A stretch of 64,000 nucleotides of DNA from contig NZ_VOMB01000002.1 of assembly GCF_019050325.1 (NCBI RefSeq), positions 310,001-374,000 of the forward strand, given 5' to 3'. Made by a program: the position numbers and the translations under genes. The notes beneath the pieces are model-generated. The model searched no databases. It saw only the letters and a program-made list of their open reading frames with translations, and was not told the DNA's origin. Positions 44,982 through 54,823 of the stretch are shown in pieces (the first letter of the stretch is position 1; each line of letters opens with the position of its first letter). Source of the stretch: [Mycobacterium] fortunisiensis (GTDB lineage Bacteria > Actinomycetota > Actinomycetes > Mycobacteriales > Mycobacteriaceae).

Positions 44982-46562
44982 ATGACTGCCCCCATCTGGA
45001 TGGCCCTACCACCCGAGGTGCACTCGACGCTGCTGTCCAGCGGCCCGGGCCCCGGGCCGTTGTTGGCCGCCGCGGGGGCGTGGCAGTCGCTGAGCACCGA
45101 ATATGCCTCGGCGGCAGCCGAACTCACCGGGGTGCTCGGGCAGGTACAGGCCGGATCGTGGGAGGGGCCCAGCTCCGAGCAGTACGTCGCCGCCCACGGG
45201 CCGTATCTGACCTGGCTGGCCCAGCAGTCGGCCAACAGCGCCGCGGTGGCAGCACAGCACGAGACCGCGGCCGCGGCCTACACCAGCGCGTTGGCCGCCA
45301 TGCCGACCCTGCCCGAACTGGCGCTCAACCACGTGGTGCACGGCGTGCTGTTGGCGACGAACTTCTTCGGCCTCAACACGATCCCGATCGCGGTCAACGA
45401 GGCCGACTACGTCCGGATGTGGATCCAGGCCGCCACCACGATGTCCACCTACCAGGCGGTCTCGGGGGCAGCGGTGATGGCGGCGCCGCAGTCCACCCCG
45501 GCGCCGCTGCTGCTCCAGCCCGGTACCGGGGAGGCGGGAGCCGCTTCGGCGAACCTGATGCAGGCCGGTGCCCAGACGCAGGCCGCGGAATCAGGGCAGG
45601 CGCTGAGCACCCCGGACTGGTGGTCGGAGAACCAGCTGATCAAATCGCTGGCGGACTATTTTGCCGATCCGAACAACAACCTGATCGGCGGGGAGTACGT
45701 GGCCCAGCTGTTGCGTGACCCCGTCGGCACCATCCAGAACATGCTCACCTCGCTGCTCACGAACCCGGCCGGGTTCCTGACGGAGTGGGGCCCGTTCCTG
45801 GCCGGCGTCCTCTACCAGGCGATCTTCCAGCCGGTGGGCTGGGGCACCTGGATCGGTATCGCGCTCTCGCCGTTCCTGATACCGCTGCTCGGCATCGGCC
45901 TCGCCGGCCTGGGCTTCCTCGGGTTGCTGCCCACTGATGCGCCGGCGGAAGTGCCCGCCGAAGGCGACGCTGCGGTGGCGCCCGTGCGGTCCGACCAGGG
46001 CCTGCCCCTGGCAGGTCTGGCGCCGGCCGGTGTGGGCGGCGGCGCGGCAGCCGCACCGGCGCCCGCCGGAGCACCCGCCTCGGGAGCGGCGGCGCCGGCC
46101 GCCCCGGCGGCACCGGCCGCGTTCGCACCGTACGCGGCGATGGGTAGTGACCCCGACGAGGGTTTCAGCCCGACCGTCGGCGGCAAGTCCAGTGCGTCGG
46201 CCCCGGCGTCCGGAATCCCCGCGGCGGCTTCGGGTGTGGCCGCTTCCCTGGCGGCGCGGCGCAAGCGCCGGCGCAAGCGCGGTGCCGAACTGCAGGACCA
46301 CGCCTACGCCGATGCCTACATGGACTACGAAGAGCCCGATCCGGATCCGGCGCCGCAGCCGGAACCGCGGGTGCGAGCCTCCGAGCAGGGCGCCGGCGAC
46401 ATGGGGTTCACCGGCACCACAACCAAATCCGATACCACCGCGGCCGGGCTCACCACCTTGGCCGGGGAGAGTTTCGACGAGCAACCGGTATCACCGATGC
46501 TTCCGGGAACGTGGGATCCCCATGAGGGACCCAGCGATTCGGGAGGGGGTTCGCGCAGCTGA
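44982..46562 (+). CDS. PPE4: PPE-family protein PPE4
   Basis: A 526-residue PPE protein. The PPE residues are at positions 10-12 (MALPPEVH), the PPE helical domain runs to about 180 and includes the [10 protein letters not shown] turn. A hydrophobic region (about 245-315), an alanine/proline-rich linker and a basic RRKRRRKRG stretch follow. The C-terminus has the PPE-PPW marks GFTGT and PMLPGTW. EspG3 keeps it soluble until ESX-3 exports it with PE5. Confidence 0.92.
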   Translation: MTAPIWMALPPEVHSTLLSSGPGPGPLLAAAGAWQSLSTEYASAAAELTGVLGQVQAGSWEGPSSEQYVAAHGPYLTWLAQQSANSAAVAAQHETAAAAYTSALAAMPTLPELALNHVVHGVLLATNFFGLNTIPIAVNEADYVRMWIQAATTMSTYQAVSGAAVMAAPQSTPAPLLLQPGTGEAGAASANLMQAGAQTQAAESGQALSTPDWWSENQLIKSLADYFADPNNNLIGGEYVAQLLRDPVGTIQNMLTSLLTNPAGFLTEWGPFLAGVLYQAIFQPVGWGTWIGIALSPFLIPLLGIGLAGLGFLGLLPTDAPAEVPAEGDAAVAPVRSDQGLPLAGLAPAGVGGGAAAAPAPAGAPASGAAAPAAPAAPAAFAPYAAMGSDPDEGFSPTVGGKSSASAPASGIPAAASGVAASLAARRKRRRKRGAELQDHAYADAYMDYEEPDPDPAPQPEPRVRASEQGAGDMGFTGTTTKSDTTAAGLTTLAGESFDEQPVSPMLPGTWDPHEGPSDSGGGSRS

Positions 46563-46623
46563 CCAGATCACTTCGTACTTCTGGATTGCATGACCGATCG
46601 ACAACGACCCGAAAGGAAAAACC

Positions 46624-46917
46624 ATGAGCATGTTGGACGCTCACATCCCGCAGCTGATCGCCTCCGAGGCCGCCTTCAGCGCCAAGGCCGCGCTGATGCG
46701 CAGCACCATCTCGCAGGCCGAGCAGGCCGCCATGTCCTCGCAGGCCTTCCACATGGGTGAGGCCTCGGCCGCGTTCCAGGCCGCGCACGCCCGATTCGTC
46801 GAGGTGTCGGCCAAGGTCAACGCGCTGCTGGACATCGCGCAGGTCAACCTCGGCGACGCCGCGAGCACCTACGTCGCCCAGGATGCCGCCGCCGCCAGCA
46901 CCTACACCTCGGTCTAA
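46624..46917 (+). CDS. esxG: ESX-3 secreted WXG100-type protein EsxG
   Basis: A 97-residue helical-hairpin protein that forms a heterodimer with EsxH. As in other EsxG proteins, the central turn lacks tryptophan and reads AFHMGEASAAFQAAHARF. The C-terminal export signal is YVAQD. AAAGGAAAA precedes the ATG. The 61-base gap after PPE4 and 30 bases to esxH agree with the usual layout. Confidence 0.94.
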   Translation: MSMLDAHIPQLIASEAAFSAKAALMRSTISQAEQAAMSSQAFHMGEASAAFQAAHARFVEVSAKVNALLDIAQVNLGDAASTYVAQDAAAASTYTSV

Positions 46918-46947
46918 CCGGAACCATCTAGGGATACAGGAGTTTTC

Positions 46948-47235
46948 ATGTCTCAGATCATGTACAACTACCCGGCCATGCTGGCGCACGCCGGTGAGAT
47001 GACCACCTACTCGGGTGCCCTGCACGCGGTCGGTGCCGACATCGCCGCCGAGCAGGCCGCTTTGAGCAGCGCCTGGCAAGGTGACACCGGTATGACCTAC
47101 CAGGCGTGGCAGGCCCAGTGGAACCAGGCCATGGAAGAGCTGGTCCGGGCCTACCGCGCGATGGCGTCCACGCACGAGATGAACACCATGTCGATGAGCG
47201 CGCGCGATGCCGCCGAAGGGGCCAAGTGGGGCTGA
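46948..47235 (+). CDS. esxH: ESX-3 secreted WXG100 protein EsxH (TB10.4)
   Basis: A 95-residue partner of EsxG with the WQG turn at residues 43-45. The EsxG-EsxH dimer is secreted in low iron and zinc and supports mycobactin-dependent iron uptake. Of the zinc ligands described for M. tuberculosis EsxH (H14, H70, H76, E77), this protein keeps H14, H76 and E77. Position 70 is arginine (codon at 47155-47157), so zinc binding may be weaker. Confidence 0.94.
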   Translation: MSQIMYNYPAMLAHAGEMTTYSGALHAVGADIAAEQAALSSAWQGDTGMTYQAWQAQWNQAMEELVRAYRAMASTHEMNTMSMSARDAAEGAKWG

Positions 47236-47251
47236 TGCCGGAGGCTCCGAA

Positions 47252-48148
47252 TTGAGCACCGGAGCCAACGCTGTCGAGCTGACCACCGATCAGGCCTGGT
47301 ACCTCGCCGAGGTACTGGAGGCCGGGGCGTTTCCGTGGGTGCTGGCCATCACGCCGGCCTACAGCGATCCGGCGCAGCGGCCCGGCTTCATCGCCGAACA
47401 GGCCGCTGCCCTGACCAGGCTGGGTGTGCTCGATGCCAGTGGTGTGGTCAATCCGCGTGTCGCGCAATGGATTCGACTGGCCTGTCGGGCAAACCAATGG
47501 TTGGACCTGCGGTTTGTCTCGGGTCCGGGCGACCTGTTGCGCGGGATCGTGGCCCGGGCCAAGGACCGGACGGTTGTGGTGCTGCGCAACGCGCAGTTGG
47601 TGACGTTCACCGAGATGGACATCGACCATCCCCACGCGCTGGTACCGGTGCTGACCGCCGGTCTGTCGCAACGGCGGCCGGCCCGGTTCGAGGAGTTCGC
47701 CCTACCGGCCGCGGCCGGGGCCCGGGCGGACGAACAGATCCGCAACGGCACCCCGCTGGTCGAGGTGCTGGGATTCCTCGGAATCCCGGCCTCGGCCCGA
47801 CCCATCGTGGAATCGGCGTTCGAAGGACGCCGCACCTACGTGGAGATCGTCGCCGGTGAACATCGCGACGGCCACCGGGTCACCACCCAAGTCGGTGTCA
47901 GCATCATCGACACCCCCGAGGGAAGAATTCTGGTCTCCCCGTCAAAAGCTTTTGACGGGGAATGGGTTTCGACCTTCACGGCGGGCACGGCCGACGCGAT
48001 CGCCATGGCGGTCGAACGGCTCACCGCTTCTTTGCCCAGCGGCTCCTGGTTCCCCGACCAACCGCTCATCCGCGACTTCGAGACGGCCGCGGATGCCGCT
48101 GTATCCCATCGAGATCCACGCCCCATGAGAAGAACCCAGAAAGCATAG
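47252..48148 (+). CDS. espG3: ESX-3 PE/PPE chaperone EspG3
   Basis: A 298-residue cytosolic chaperone that binds the tip of PPE4 in PE5-PPE4 dimers. Family stretches include [53 protein letters not shown] and [15 protein letters not shown]. The start is taken as TTG at 47252 because GGAGG lies seven bases upstream and the frame further 5' overlaps esxH. It ends two bases before eccD3. Confidence 0.92.
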   Translation: MSTGANAVELTTDQAWYLAEVLEAGAFPWVLAITPAYSDPAQRPGFIAEQAAALTRLGVLDASGVVNPRVAQWIRLACRANQWLDLRFVSGPGDLLRGIVARAKDRTVVVLRNAQLVTFTEMDIDHPHALVPVLTAGLSQRRPARFEEFALPAAAGARADEQIRNGTPLVEVLGFLGIPASARPIVESAFEGRRTYVEIVAGEHRDGHRVTTQVGVSIIDTPEGRILVSPSKAFDGEWVSTFTAGTADAIAMAVERLTASLPSGSWFPDQPLIRDFETAADAAVSHRDPRPMRRTQKA

Positions 48149-48150
48149 GA

Positions 48151-49575
48151 ATGTCCGACAACACTGTGATGCCGATCGTCCGGGTGGCCGTACTGGCCGC
48201 TGGAGACGACGGTGGCCGGCTGACCGAAATGGCCCTGCCGTCCGAGTTGCCGCTGCGCGAGATACTGCCCGCGGTTCAGCGCATCGTCGTTCCCTCCGGG
48301 GGCGGTGCCGATAGCGGCGACAACGGCGCCGGCGACCCGGTGCGGCTCAGCCTGGCCCCGGTCGGGGGAGCGCCCTTCAGCCTGGACGCCACCCTCGACA
48401 CGGTCGGTGTCGTGGACGGAGACCTGCTTGCGCTGCAAGCCGTCCCCGCCGGTCCGGCCGCCCCGCGCATCGTCGAGGACATTGCCGACGCCGCCGTGAT
48501 CTTCTCGGCCGCCCGCCGGCGGCCCTGGGGCGCTGCACATGTCGCGCGGGCCGCGGCGCTGGCCCTGATCGGACTGATCCTGGTGGGCACCGGCCTGGCC
48601 GTGGCACACCGGGTGATCACCGGCGAACTCCTCGGCCTGTTCGTCGTCGGCGGCATCGCCATCGCTTCGGTATTGGCCGCGCTGTCCACCCGGGGCCGTT
48701 CCCCGGCGCTGGCCACCGCGCTGGCCGTCACCGCGCTGGCGCCCGTGGCCGCGGTGTTCGCCCTCGGCGTCCCGGGCGAGTTCGGTGCGCCCAGTGTGCT
48801 GTTGGCCGCCGCCGGCGTGGCCGCCTGGTCCCTGATCAGCATGGCCAGTTCGCCTGACGACCGCGGTATCGCGGTGTTCACCGCGACCACCGTCACCGGT
48901 GTCGGTGTGCTGCTGGTCGCCGGCGCCGCCGCGCTGTGGCAGATCTCCGCGACGGTGATCGGCTGTGCGTTGATCCTGATCGCCCTGGTGGTCACGGTGC
49001 AGGCAGCTCAGCTGTCGGCGATGTGGGCCCGCTTCCCGCTGCCGGTCATCCCGGCGCCGGGAGACCCGTCCCCGTCGGCCCACCCGCTGTCGGTGTTGGC
49101 CGACCTGCCGCGCCGGGTCCGGGTGAGCCAGTCGCACCAGACCGGCGTGATCGCCGCGGGCGTGGTGCTCGGTGTGGCCGGGTCGCTGGCCTTGGTCGCC
49201 TCGTCGACCGCGTCGCCGTGGGCCTGGTACGTGGTGGTGGCCGCCGCGCTCGGTGCCGCGCTGCGGGCCCGGGTGTGGGACTCGGCCTCGTGCAAGGCGT
49301 GGCTGCTGGGGCATCCCTACCTGCTGACGGTGGTGCTGCTGGTGGCGTTCGCGATCGACGGCCGCTACCAGGCGGCGTGGTGGGCGCTGGCCGCGCTGGC
49401 CGGCCTGGTCGTGGTGTGGGCAGTGGCCGCACTGAACCCGCGGATGGCCTCCCCGGACACCTACTCGCTGCCCATGCGGCGGCTGGTGGGCTTCCTGGCC
49501 ACCGGACTCGACGCTTCGCTGATCCCGGTGATGGCCTTCCTCGTCGGGCTGTTCAGCCTCGTTCTCGACAGGTGA
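48151..49575 (+). CDS. eccD3: ESX-3 membrane channel component EccD3
   Basis: A 474-residue polytopic protein. Residues 1-105 form the ubiquitin-like cytosolic domain (MPIVRVAVLAAGDDGGRLTE onward). The rest has about eleven membrane helices, beginning VARAAALALIGLILVGTGLA. EccD dimers form the barrel that surrounds the ESX membrane complex. ATG at 48151 follows AGGA closely after espG3; the longer frame upstream lies within espG3. Confidence 0.93.
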   Translation: MSDNTVMPIVRVAVLAAGDDGGRLTEMALPSELPLREILPAVQRIVVPSGGGADSGDNGAGDPVRLSLAPVGGAPFSLDATLDTVGVVDGDLLALQAVPAGPAAPRIVEDIADAAVIFSAARRRPWGAAHVARAAALALIGLILVGTGLAVAHRVITGELLGLFVVGGIAIASVLAALSTRGRSPALATALAVTALAPVAAVFALGVPGEFGAPSVLLAAAGVAAWSLISMASSPDDRGIAVFTATTVTGVGVLLVAGAAALWQISATVIGCALILIALVVTVQAAQLSAMWARFPLPVIPAPGDPSPSAHPLSVLADLPRRVRVSQSHQTGVIAAGVVLGVAGSLALVASSTASPWAWYVVVAAALGAALRARVWDSASCKAWLLGHPYLLTVVLLVAFAIDGRYQAAWWALAALAGLVVVWAVAALNPRMASPDTYSLPMRRLVGFLATGLDASLIPVMAFLVGLFSLVLDR

Positions 49576-49582
49576 TGAATCG

Positions 49583-50959
49583 GTGATCCACAAGAGCCTG
49601 GGAGTTCTGGCCACCGCCGGTCTGGTGCTGTTGGTCGGCTCCCCGCAGGCGGGCGCCGTCGTCCCGCCCGAGGTCGACCCGCAGATCGCGCCACCGGCCG
49701 GCAGTGCCGGCCCGGTGGAGGCGATGGCGAAACGCTCGGAGTGCGTCACCACCACGGCGATGCCGGGCACCGATCCCGGTGCGGTGAACCCGAACCAGGT
49801 GGCGCTCAACCTGTCCGATGCCTGGAAGCAGAGCCGCGGACAGGGCCAGACCGTCGCGGTCATCGACACCGGTGTCCAGCCGGGGCCGCGGCTGCCCAAT
49901 CTGCAGGGCGGCGGTGACTTCATCGAGTCCAGTGACGGCCTGACCGACTGCGATGGGCACGGCACGTCGGTGGCCGGGCTGATCGCCGGCCAACCGGGGC
50001 CCGACGGGTTCTCCGGGGTGGCGCCGGAAGCCCAGCTGATCTCCATCCGGCAGAACTCGCCGCGATTCGCACCGCGCGTCCCCAACGCCAACGCTCCGGA
50101 AGCCCGCGCCGCGGCCGACGTGGCCAGCCTGGCCCGGGCGGTGGTGCGCGCCGCCGACATGGGCGCGCGCGTCATCAACATCTCCGTGGTGACCTGCCTG
50201 CCCGCCGACAAACAGATCGACCAGTCCGAACTCGGTGCGGCGCTGCGCTATGCCGCCGTCGAGAAGGACGCGGTCATCATCGCGGCGGCCGGCAACACCC
50301 AGGGCGGTGTCAGCACCGGTTCGGCGTGCGAATCCAACCCGCTGTCGGGCACCCCCGACGATCCGCGGAACTGGGGTGGGGTCTCCTCGGTCTCCATCCC
50401 GTCGTGGTGGCAGCCGTACGTGCTGTCGGTCGGCGCACTGAACGCCACCGGCCAGCCGTCGCGATTCAGCATGGCCGGTCCGTGGGTCGGAATCTCCGCA
50501 CCGGGCGAGAACATCTCCTCGCTGAGCAACGCACCCGGCGGCGGGCTGGCCAACGGGCTGCCCACCGACCAGGGCAAGATCGTGCCGCTCAACGGCACCA
50601 GCTACGCCACGGCCTACGTGTCCGGCGTCGCTGCACTGGTACGCAGCAAATTTCCCGATCTGAACGCCCGCCAGGTGGTGCACCGGCTGACCGCGACGGC
50701 CCGAGGCGCCGCCCGCTCACCGTCCAACATCAACGGCGCCGGCGGCGTGGATCCGGTGGCCGCCCTCACTTGGGACGTCGCCGACCTGCCGCTGGACGGG
50801 CCGACCGCGCCGGAAGGCAAACCGATCGCTGCACCACCAGAACCCGCTCCGCGTGACAACACCGGCCGCATCGTCGCGTTCGCCGGCACCGGAGTACTTG
50901 CGCTGGCGGCCATCGCGGTCGCGTTCAGCGCATACCGACGGAAGGACCTCACCTCATGA
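49583..50959 (+). CDS. mycP3: ESX-3 mycosin protease MycP3
   Basis: A 458-residue subtilisin-like serine protease anchored in the membrane. It has a signal peptide (ending PQAGAVVPP), the catalytic triad D95 (VAVIDTGVQP), H126 (DGHGTSVAG) and S340 (NGTSYATAYVSG), the family's extra cysteine loop and a C-terminal helix (IVAFAGTGVLALAAIAVAFS). Mycosins stabilise the ESX complex, independent of proteolysis. GTG at 49583, eight bases after eccD3. Overlaps eccE3 by ATGA. Confidence 0.94.
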   Translation: MIHKSLGVLATAGLVLLVGSPQAGAVVPPEVDPQIAPPAGSAGPVEAMAKRSECVTTTAMPGTDPGAVNPNQVALNLSDAWKQSRGQGQTVAVIDTGVQPGPRLPNLQGGGDFIESSDGLTDCDGHGTSVAGLIAGQPGPDGFSGVAPEAQLISIRQNSPRFAPRVPNANAPEARAAADVASLARAVVRAADMGARVINISVVTCLPADKQIDQSELGAALRYAAVEKDAVIIAAAGNTQGGVSTGSACESNPLSGTPDDPRNWGGVSSVSIPSWWQPYVLSVGALNATGQPSRFSMAGPWVGISAPGENISSLSNAPGGGLANGLPTDQGKIVPLNGTSYATAYVSGVAALVRSKFPDLNARQVVHRLTATARGAARSPSNINGAGGVDPVAALTWDVADLPLDGPTAPEGKPIAAPPEPAPRDNTGRIVAFAGTGVLALAAIAVAFSAYRRKDLTS

Positions 50960-51879
50960 CCGCCCGACTCGCGCTGGCGTCACTGTTCATCGTCGCGGCG
51001 GTGCTGGCCCGGCCGTGGCAGACCACCACCGAGCGTTGGGTGCTCGGCGTCTCCGTCGCGGCGGTCGTCGTGCTGCTGGCCTGGTGGGGTGGGCTGTTCC
51101 TGACGACCCGGGTGGCCCGGCGTTTCGCCCTGCTGCGGCGCAACCTGGCCAAGAGTGGGCCGGCCGCACCGACTGACGCGGAAACCGTGGTGCTGCGCGT
51201 CGATCCGGCGGACCCGGCCCAGCTGCCGGTCGTGATCGGCTACCTGGACCGCTACGGCATCCGCTGCGACAAGGTGCGCATCACCCATCGCGACGCCGGT
51301 GGCGCCCGGCGCAGCTGGATCAGCCTGACGGTGGCCGCTACCGACAACCTCGATGCCCTGCGGGCCCGGTCGTCGCGAATCCCGTTGCGGGACACCACCG
51401 AAATCGTCGGGCGCCGACTCGCCGACCATCTCCGCGAACAGGGTTGGACGGTGACCATCGTCGACGGGGTGGATTCTCCGCTGCCTGATCCCGGAAAGGA
51501 AACCTGGCGTGGCGTGAAGGACGACTCCGGATACGTTGCGGCGTACCGGGTCAACGTCAACGACAAGGTGGAGGCCGTGCTGGCCGGTGTCGGTGCGCTG
51601 CCGGCCCAGGAAACCTGGACCGCGCTGGAGTTCACCGGATCGCCCGCCGAGCCGCTGCTGACGGTGGCGGCTGCCATCCGGACGCCGGACCGCCCGTCCC
51701 GCAAGGCTCCGCTGGCCGGCCTGAACCTGGTGGGTGGCCGGCAGCGTCCCGCGCTGGCGGCACTGAACCCGTTGTCCACGAACCGGTTGGACGGCGCTCC
51801 GGCGCTCGTGCCACAGGTGGTGCTCAAGCAGCGGTCAGTCGAACATGAACTCCCGCAGGAAGCGGGTCATCCGGCGTAG
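50956..51879 (+). CDS. eccE3: ESX-3 membrane component EccE3
   Basis: A 307-residue protein with two N-terminal membrane helices (LALASLFIVAAVLA and WVLGVSVAAVVVLLAWWGGL) and a periplasmic/cytosolic domain that packs on the outer rim of the ESX complex. It is the last gene of the cluster. Its last 15 codons overlap the 3' end of the convergent hydrolase gene by 45 bases. The final residues (VEHELPQEAGHPA) may therefore be specific to this lineage. Confidence 0.9.
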   Translation: MTARLALASLFIVAAVLARPWQTTTERWVLGVSVAAVVVLLAWWGGLFLTTRVARRFALLRRNLAKSGPAAPTDAETVVLRVDPADPAQLPVVIGYLDRYGIRCDKVRITHRDAGGARRSWISLTVAATDNLDALRARSSRIPLRDTTEIVGRRLADHLREQGWTVTIVDGVDSPLPDPGKETWRGVKDDSGYVAAYRVNVNDKVEAVLAGVGALPAQETWTALEFTGSPAEPLLTVAAAIRTPDRPSRKAPLAGLNLVGGRQRPALAALNPLSTNRLDGAPALVPQVVLKQRSVEHELPQEAGHPA

Positions 51880-53037
51880 GTAGTCCGGCTGGCTCACGTG
51901 CAGCAGATGATTGCCGGGGAACCAGTGGAACGCACAGCGATCCCAGTGTTCCCACAGCATCTCGGCCTGCTGCGGCGGGGCCAGCCGGTCACCGAGACCC
52001 GTGATGATCAACCGGCGTTGCTTGGGTACCAGGGGTTGGTAGTTCAGCGGCGAGGCATACCGGGCCGCCGCCTCGGTCAACGCCGGATCGGTTCGGGCGA
52101 ACCGGCGCTGCAGCGCCACCAGCTTGTTGGCCGGGAACCACTCGTCGACCGTGCGATCCGGGGTCACCACCGGCACATTCGGTACCACGGCCTGGATCCG
52201 GTCCTCCACACTGGCCAGTAGTGCCGAGGTGAACCCGCCCAGAGAGATGCCGGTCAGGGCGATCCGGTCCACCCCGGTGAACTCCAAATAGTCGAGCACC
52301 GAACGGAAGTCGTACACCGCCTGGGCCATGCCCTCGCAGAACCCGGCGAATCCGTGCGCGAAGAAGCCGTATCCGCTGAACGGCGAGAAGCGTTCGGCCC
52401 GGCGGCCGTGAAACGGCAAGGTGTACAACAACACGTCGTAGCCGGACCGGTAGAACCACGGCAGCGACAGGAACAGTCCGTTCGCCAGGTACGGCGAACC
52501 CATGAAGCCGTGGATCACGCACAGCGTGGGGTGCGGACCGTCGTCGTGCCGCCAATGCTGGGCCCGCACAACGTTGTTGCGGGTGAATCCGCCGCACAGG
52601 GCACGCATGGCCGGGTTCACCGCGGTGAAGCCACTCTCGAACCGCAGGTTCTCCACCCGCCCGTGCGCGATGATCTCGGCCACCGGGTTGGCCTGCCGGG
52701 TCGAAACTCGCGGCGGCTCGGTGGGCGCCGGAAACGAGACCGCGGGATCGTGGGCGCCGGCCAGATCAGCGTAGAACCGCATGTGGTCGTGCTCGGTCCG
52801 GGAGGTGGACGGGTCCCGAACCGACGCCAGCATCGAGGCCAGCGTGGTGGGGACCATCGAGGTGGCCACGATCGACGCGACCCCGGTACGCAGGACGACG
52901 TCGGCGGCGGCCGACGCGTCGACGATGGCCCGCTGCCGCAGCGTCAGGTCGTCGCGGCGCGGCAACCCGCGCGCACCGGCGTCACCGCCGGGGACGTCGG
53001 GAACTGGGATCGGGGGATCGACCGGGTCCGGGTCCAC
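51835..53037 (-). CDS. alpha/beta-hydrolase (Rv0293c-like)
   Basis: A 400-residue protein with an alpha/beta-hydrolase core after about 130 extra N-terminal residues. Seen are TLCVIHGFMGSPYLANGLFL (oxyanion strand), the nucleophile elbow ALTGISLGGFTSALL, an acid in ITGLGDRLAPPQQ and a final histidine in WFPGNHLLHV. Substrate unknown. GTG at 53037 gives the same length as Rv0293c. Tail overlaps eccE3. The frame remains open upstream, but that part is a shadow of the amidohydrolase gene. Confidence 0.83.
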   Translation of the reverse strand: MDPDPVDPPIPVPDVPGGDAGARGLPRRDDLTLRQRAIVDASAAADVVLRTGVASIVATSMVPTTLASMLASVRDPSTSRTEHDHMRFYADLAGAHDPAVSFPAPTEPPRVSTRQANPVAEIIAHGRVENLRFESGFTAVNPAMRALCGGFTRNNVVRAQHWRHDDGPHPTLCVIHGFMGSPYLANGLFLSLPWFYRSGYDVLLYTLPFHGRRAERFSPFSGYGFFAHGFAGFCEGMAQAVYDFRSVLDYLEFTGVDRIALTGISLGGFTSALLASVEDRIQAVVPNVPVVTPDRTVDEWFPANKLVALQRRFARTDPALTEAAARYASPLNYQPLVPKQRRLIITGLGDRLAPPQQAEMLWEHWDRCAFHWFPGNHLLHVSQPDYLRRMTRFLREFMFD

Positions 53038-53060
53038 GATTCCCGATGCTAACCAACCGC

Positions 53061-53939
53061 TCAGCTCAGGCCGAACAGCCGCGCGGCGTTGTCGTGCAGG
53101 ACGTTGCGGCGCCAGGTGTCGTCGACGCCGGGCAGGTCGATGAGATGATGCACCGCCTCGGCGTAGGTGTAGGGGATGTTGGGGAAGTCGCTGCCGAACA
53201 GGATGCGTTCCCCCATCGCTTTCAGCCGGTCGATCTCGGCGGCCGGGAACGGCATCAAGGCTTCGACGAACGGGGTGAACGCCATTGTGGTGTCCAGCCG
53301 GACCTGCTCGTAGCGTTCGGCGAGGTCCAGGAACGGGGCGTACTCGGGCATGCCCATGTGCGCGACGATCAGGGCCAGGCGCGGATAGCGGCCCAACAGT
53401 CGGGCGATCGGGTCCGGGCCGGTGTGGGGGCCGGGTACCGGGCCGGATCCGCAGTGGATGACCACCGGGACGCCGGCGTCCTCGATCAGCCCCCAGACCT
53501 CGTCCAGCAACGGATCGTTCGGATCGTAGTTGCCCACCTGGATGTGTGCTTTGAACACCTGGGTACCGGTGGCGATCGCCTCGGCGACGTAACCGGCGGC
53601 TGAGGGTTCGGGGAAGAAGGTGGCGGTGGCCAGGCAGTCGGGGGTGTCGTTGGCGAAGCCTCGTGCCCACTGGTTCAGCCAGGCCGCCATGTCCGGCTTG
53701 TGCGCGTAGACCAGGGAGGAGAACCTGCGCACACCGAACTCGCGCAGGGTGGCCACGCGCTGGGCCTCGTCGGCGCGGTAGGTGATGGGCCACTCCCGGC
53801 CGATCAGCGGACCCTGACTGTCGAAGTACTGCCACACCTTGTCCATCACGTTCTTGGGCATGAAGTGGGTGTGCACGTCGATGATGCCGGGCAGTCCGAG
53901 CTGCGTCCAGATCGCACGTACCTTCTCGGGTTCGTCCAT
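53061..53939 (-). CDS. amidohydrolase-2 family (ACMSD-like) metal-dependent hydrolase
   Basis: A 292-residue TIM-barrel amidohydrolase. Metal ligands are visible: the HxH of [10 protein letters not shown], the histidine of [20 protein letters not shown] and the aspartate of [11 protein letters not shown]. Family members decarboxylate or hydrolyse cyclic acids. It starts at ATG 53939, 45 bases from the divergent tam start, and ends 23 bases before the hydrolase on the same strand. I do not recall a counterpart at this position in M. tuberculosis. Confidence 0.83.
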   Translation of the reverse strand: MDEPEKVRAIWTQLGLPGIIDVHTHFMPKNVMDKVWQYFDSQGPLIGREWPITYRADEAQRVATLREFGVRRFSSLVYAHKPDMAAWLNQWARGFANDTPDCLATATFFPEPSAAGYVAEAIATGTQVFKAHIQVGNYDPNDPLLDEVWGLIEDAGVPVVIHCGSGPVPGPHTGPDPIARLLGRYPRLALIVAHMGMPEYAPFLDLAERYEQVRLDTTMAFTPFVEALMPFPAAEIDRLKAMGERILFGSDFPNIPYTYAEAVHHLIDLPGVDDTWRRNVLHDNAARLFGLS

Positions 53940-53984
53940 CGTTCCCAGACGATATCGGCCCTCGATACCGGGCATGATCTGGGT

Positions 53985-54749
53985 ATGTGGAACCCGGACA
54001 CCTATCTCAGCTTTGCCGATCACCGCGGGCGCCCGTTCTTTGACCTGCTGTCGCGGGTGGCGCCCGACGCGCCGCGCCGCGTGGTCGACCTGGGTTGTGG
54101 GCCGGGCAATCTGACCGGGACGCTCACGCAGCGCTGGCCGGGTGCGGTACTGGAGGCCTGGGACTTTTCGCCGGAGATGGTGGCGGCCGCGCAGCGCAGG
54201 GGGTTGCCGGCACACGTCGGCGCGATCGAGGACTGGACACCGCAACCCGACACCGACGTGGTGCTCTCCAACGCGGCGTTGCAGTGGGTGCCCACTCATC
54301 GTGAGCTCGTGGTGCGCTGGGCCGGGCAACTGCCGGCCGGTGCCTGGATCGCGTTCCAGGTTCCGGGCAACTTCGACGCCCCGTCGCACCACGCGGTGCG
54401 GGCGTTGGCGCGTCGTGAGCCGTTCGTCGAGCCGCTGCGGGATATGCCCTGGCGTGATGTCGGGCAGGTGGACGACCCGGCGCAATACGCCGAGCTGTTG
54501 ACCGACGCGGGCTGTGCGGTGGACGCGTGGGAGACCACGTATATACATCAATTGACCGGTGAGACACCGGTTCTGGACTGGATCACCGGGACGGCGTTGA
54601 CCCAGGTGAAAGCGCGGCTGACCGAAGAGCTGTGGCAGCGATACCGCCAGGCGATCATCCCGATGCTGGCCGAGGCCTACCCCCGCCGCGCTGACGGTAC
54701 GACGTTCTTTCCGTTCCGCCGGGTGTTCGTGGTGGCCCAAGTCGGTTGA
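53985..54749 (+). CDS. tam: trans-aconitate 2-methyltransferase
   Basis: A 254-residue SAM-dependent methyltransferase that esterifies trans-aconitate, a spontaneous by-product that inhibits aconitase. It starts [20 protein letters not shown], as Tam proteins do. It has motif [15 protein letters not shown] and [12 protein letters not shown], and ends in [14 protein letters not shown]. Position matches Rv0294. A frame open further upstream is a shadow of the amidohydrolase. Confidence 0.9.
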   Translation: MWNPDTYLSFADHRGRPFFDLLSRVAPDAPRRVVDLGCGPGNLTGTLTQRWPGAVLEAWDFSPEMVAAAQRRGLPAHVGAIEDWTPQPDTDVVLSNAALQWVPTHRELVVRWAGQLPAGAWIAFQVPGNFDAPSHHAVRALARREPFVEPLRDMPWRDVGQVDDPAQYAELLTDAGCAVDAWETTYIHQLTGETPVLDWITGTALTQVKARLTEELWQRYRQAIIPMLAEAYPRRADGTTFFPFRRVFVVAQVG

Positions 54750-54757
54750 GTCGCCGC

Positions 54758-54806
54758 GATTTGTGCACCTTCACCGGCGCTTGCCGCCGCCAGAGGTGCA
54801 CAAATC
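54758..54806. repeat. 13-bp inverted repeat between convergent genes
   Basis: GATTTGTGCACCT (54758-54770) and AGGTGCACAAATC (54794-54806) are exact inverted copies around 23 bases, between the ends of tam and stf0. No T run follows on either strand, so it is more likely a dispersed palindrome than a strict terminator, though it may still stop both transcripts. Confidence 0.75.
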
Positions 54807-54823
54807 ACCGACTATCGGCGGCG

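Noticed and set aside
47836..50211. A 791-codon minus-strand frame under eccD3 and mycP3
   Set aside because: Antisense of clear ESX-3 genes. It carries no domain and would need an unlikely nested gene.
51835..53835. Extension of the Rv0293c-like hydrolase frame upstream to about 666 codons
   Set aside because: The added part overlaps the amidohydrolase gene in another frame and is arginine-rich shadow. GTG at 53037 gives the expected 400 residues.
53061..54740. Extension of the amidohydrolase frame upstream through tam to about 559 codons
   Set aside because: The extra 267 codons are antisense to tam. The family length and start fit ATG at 53939.
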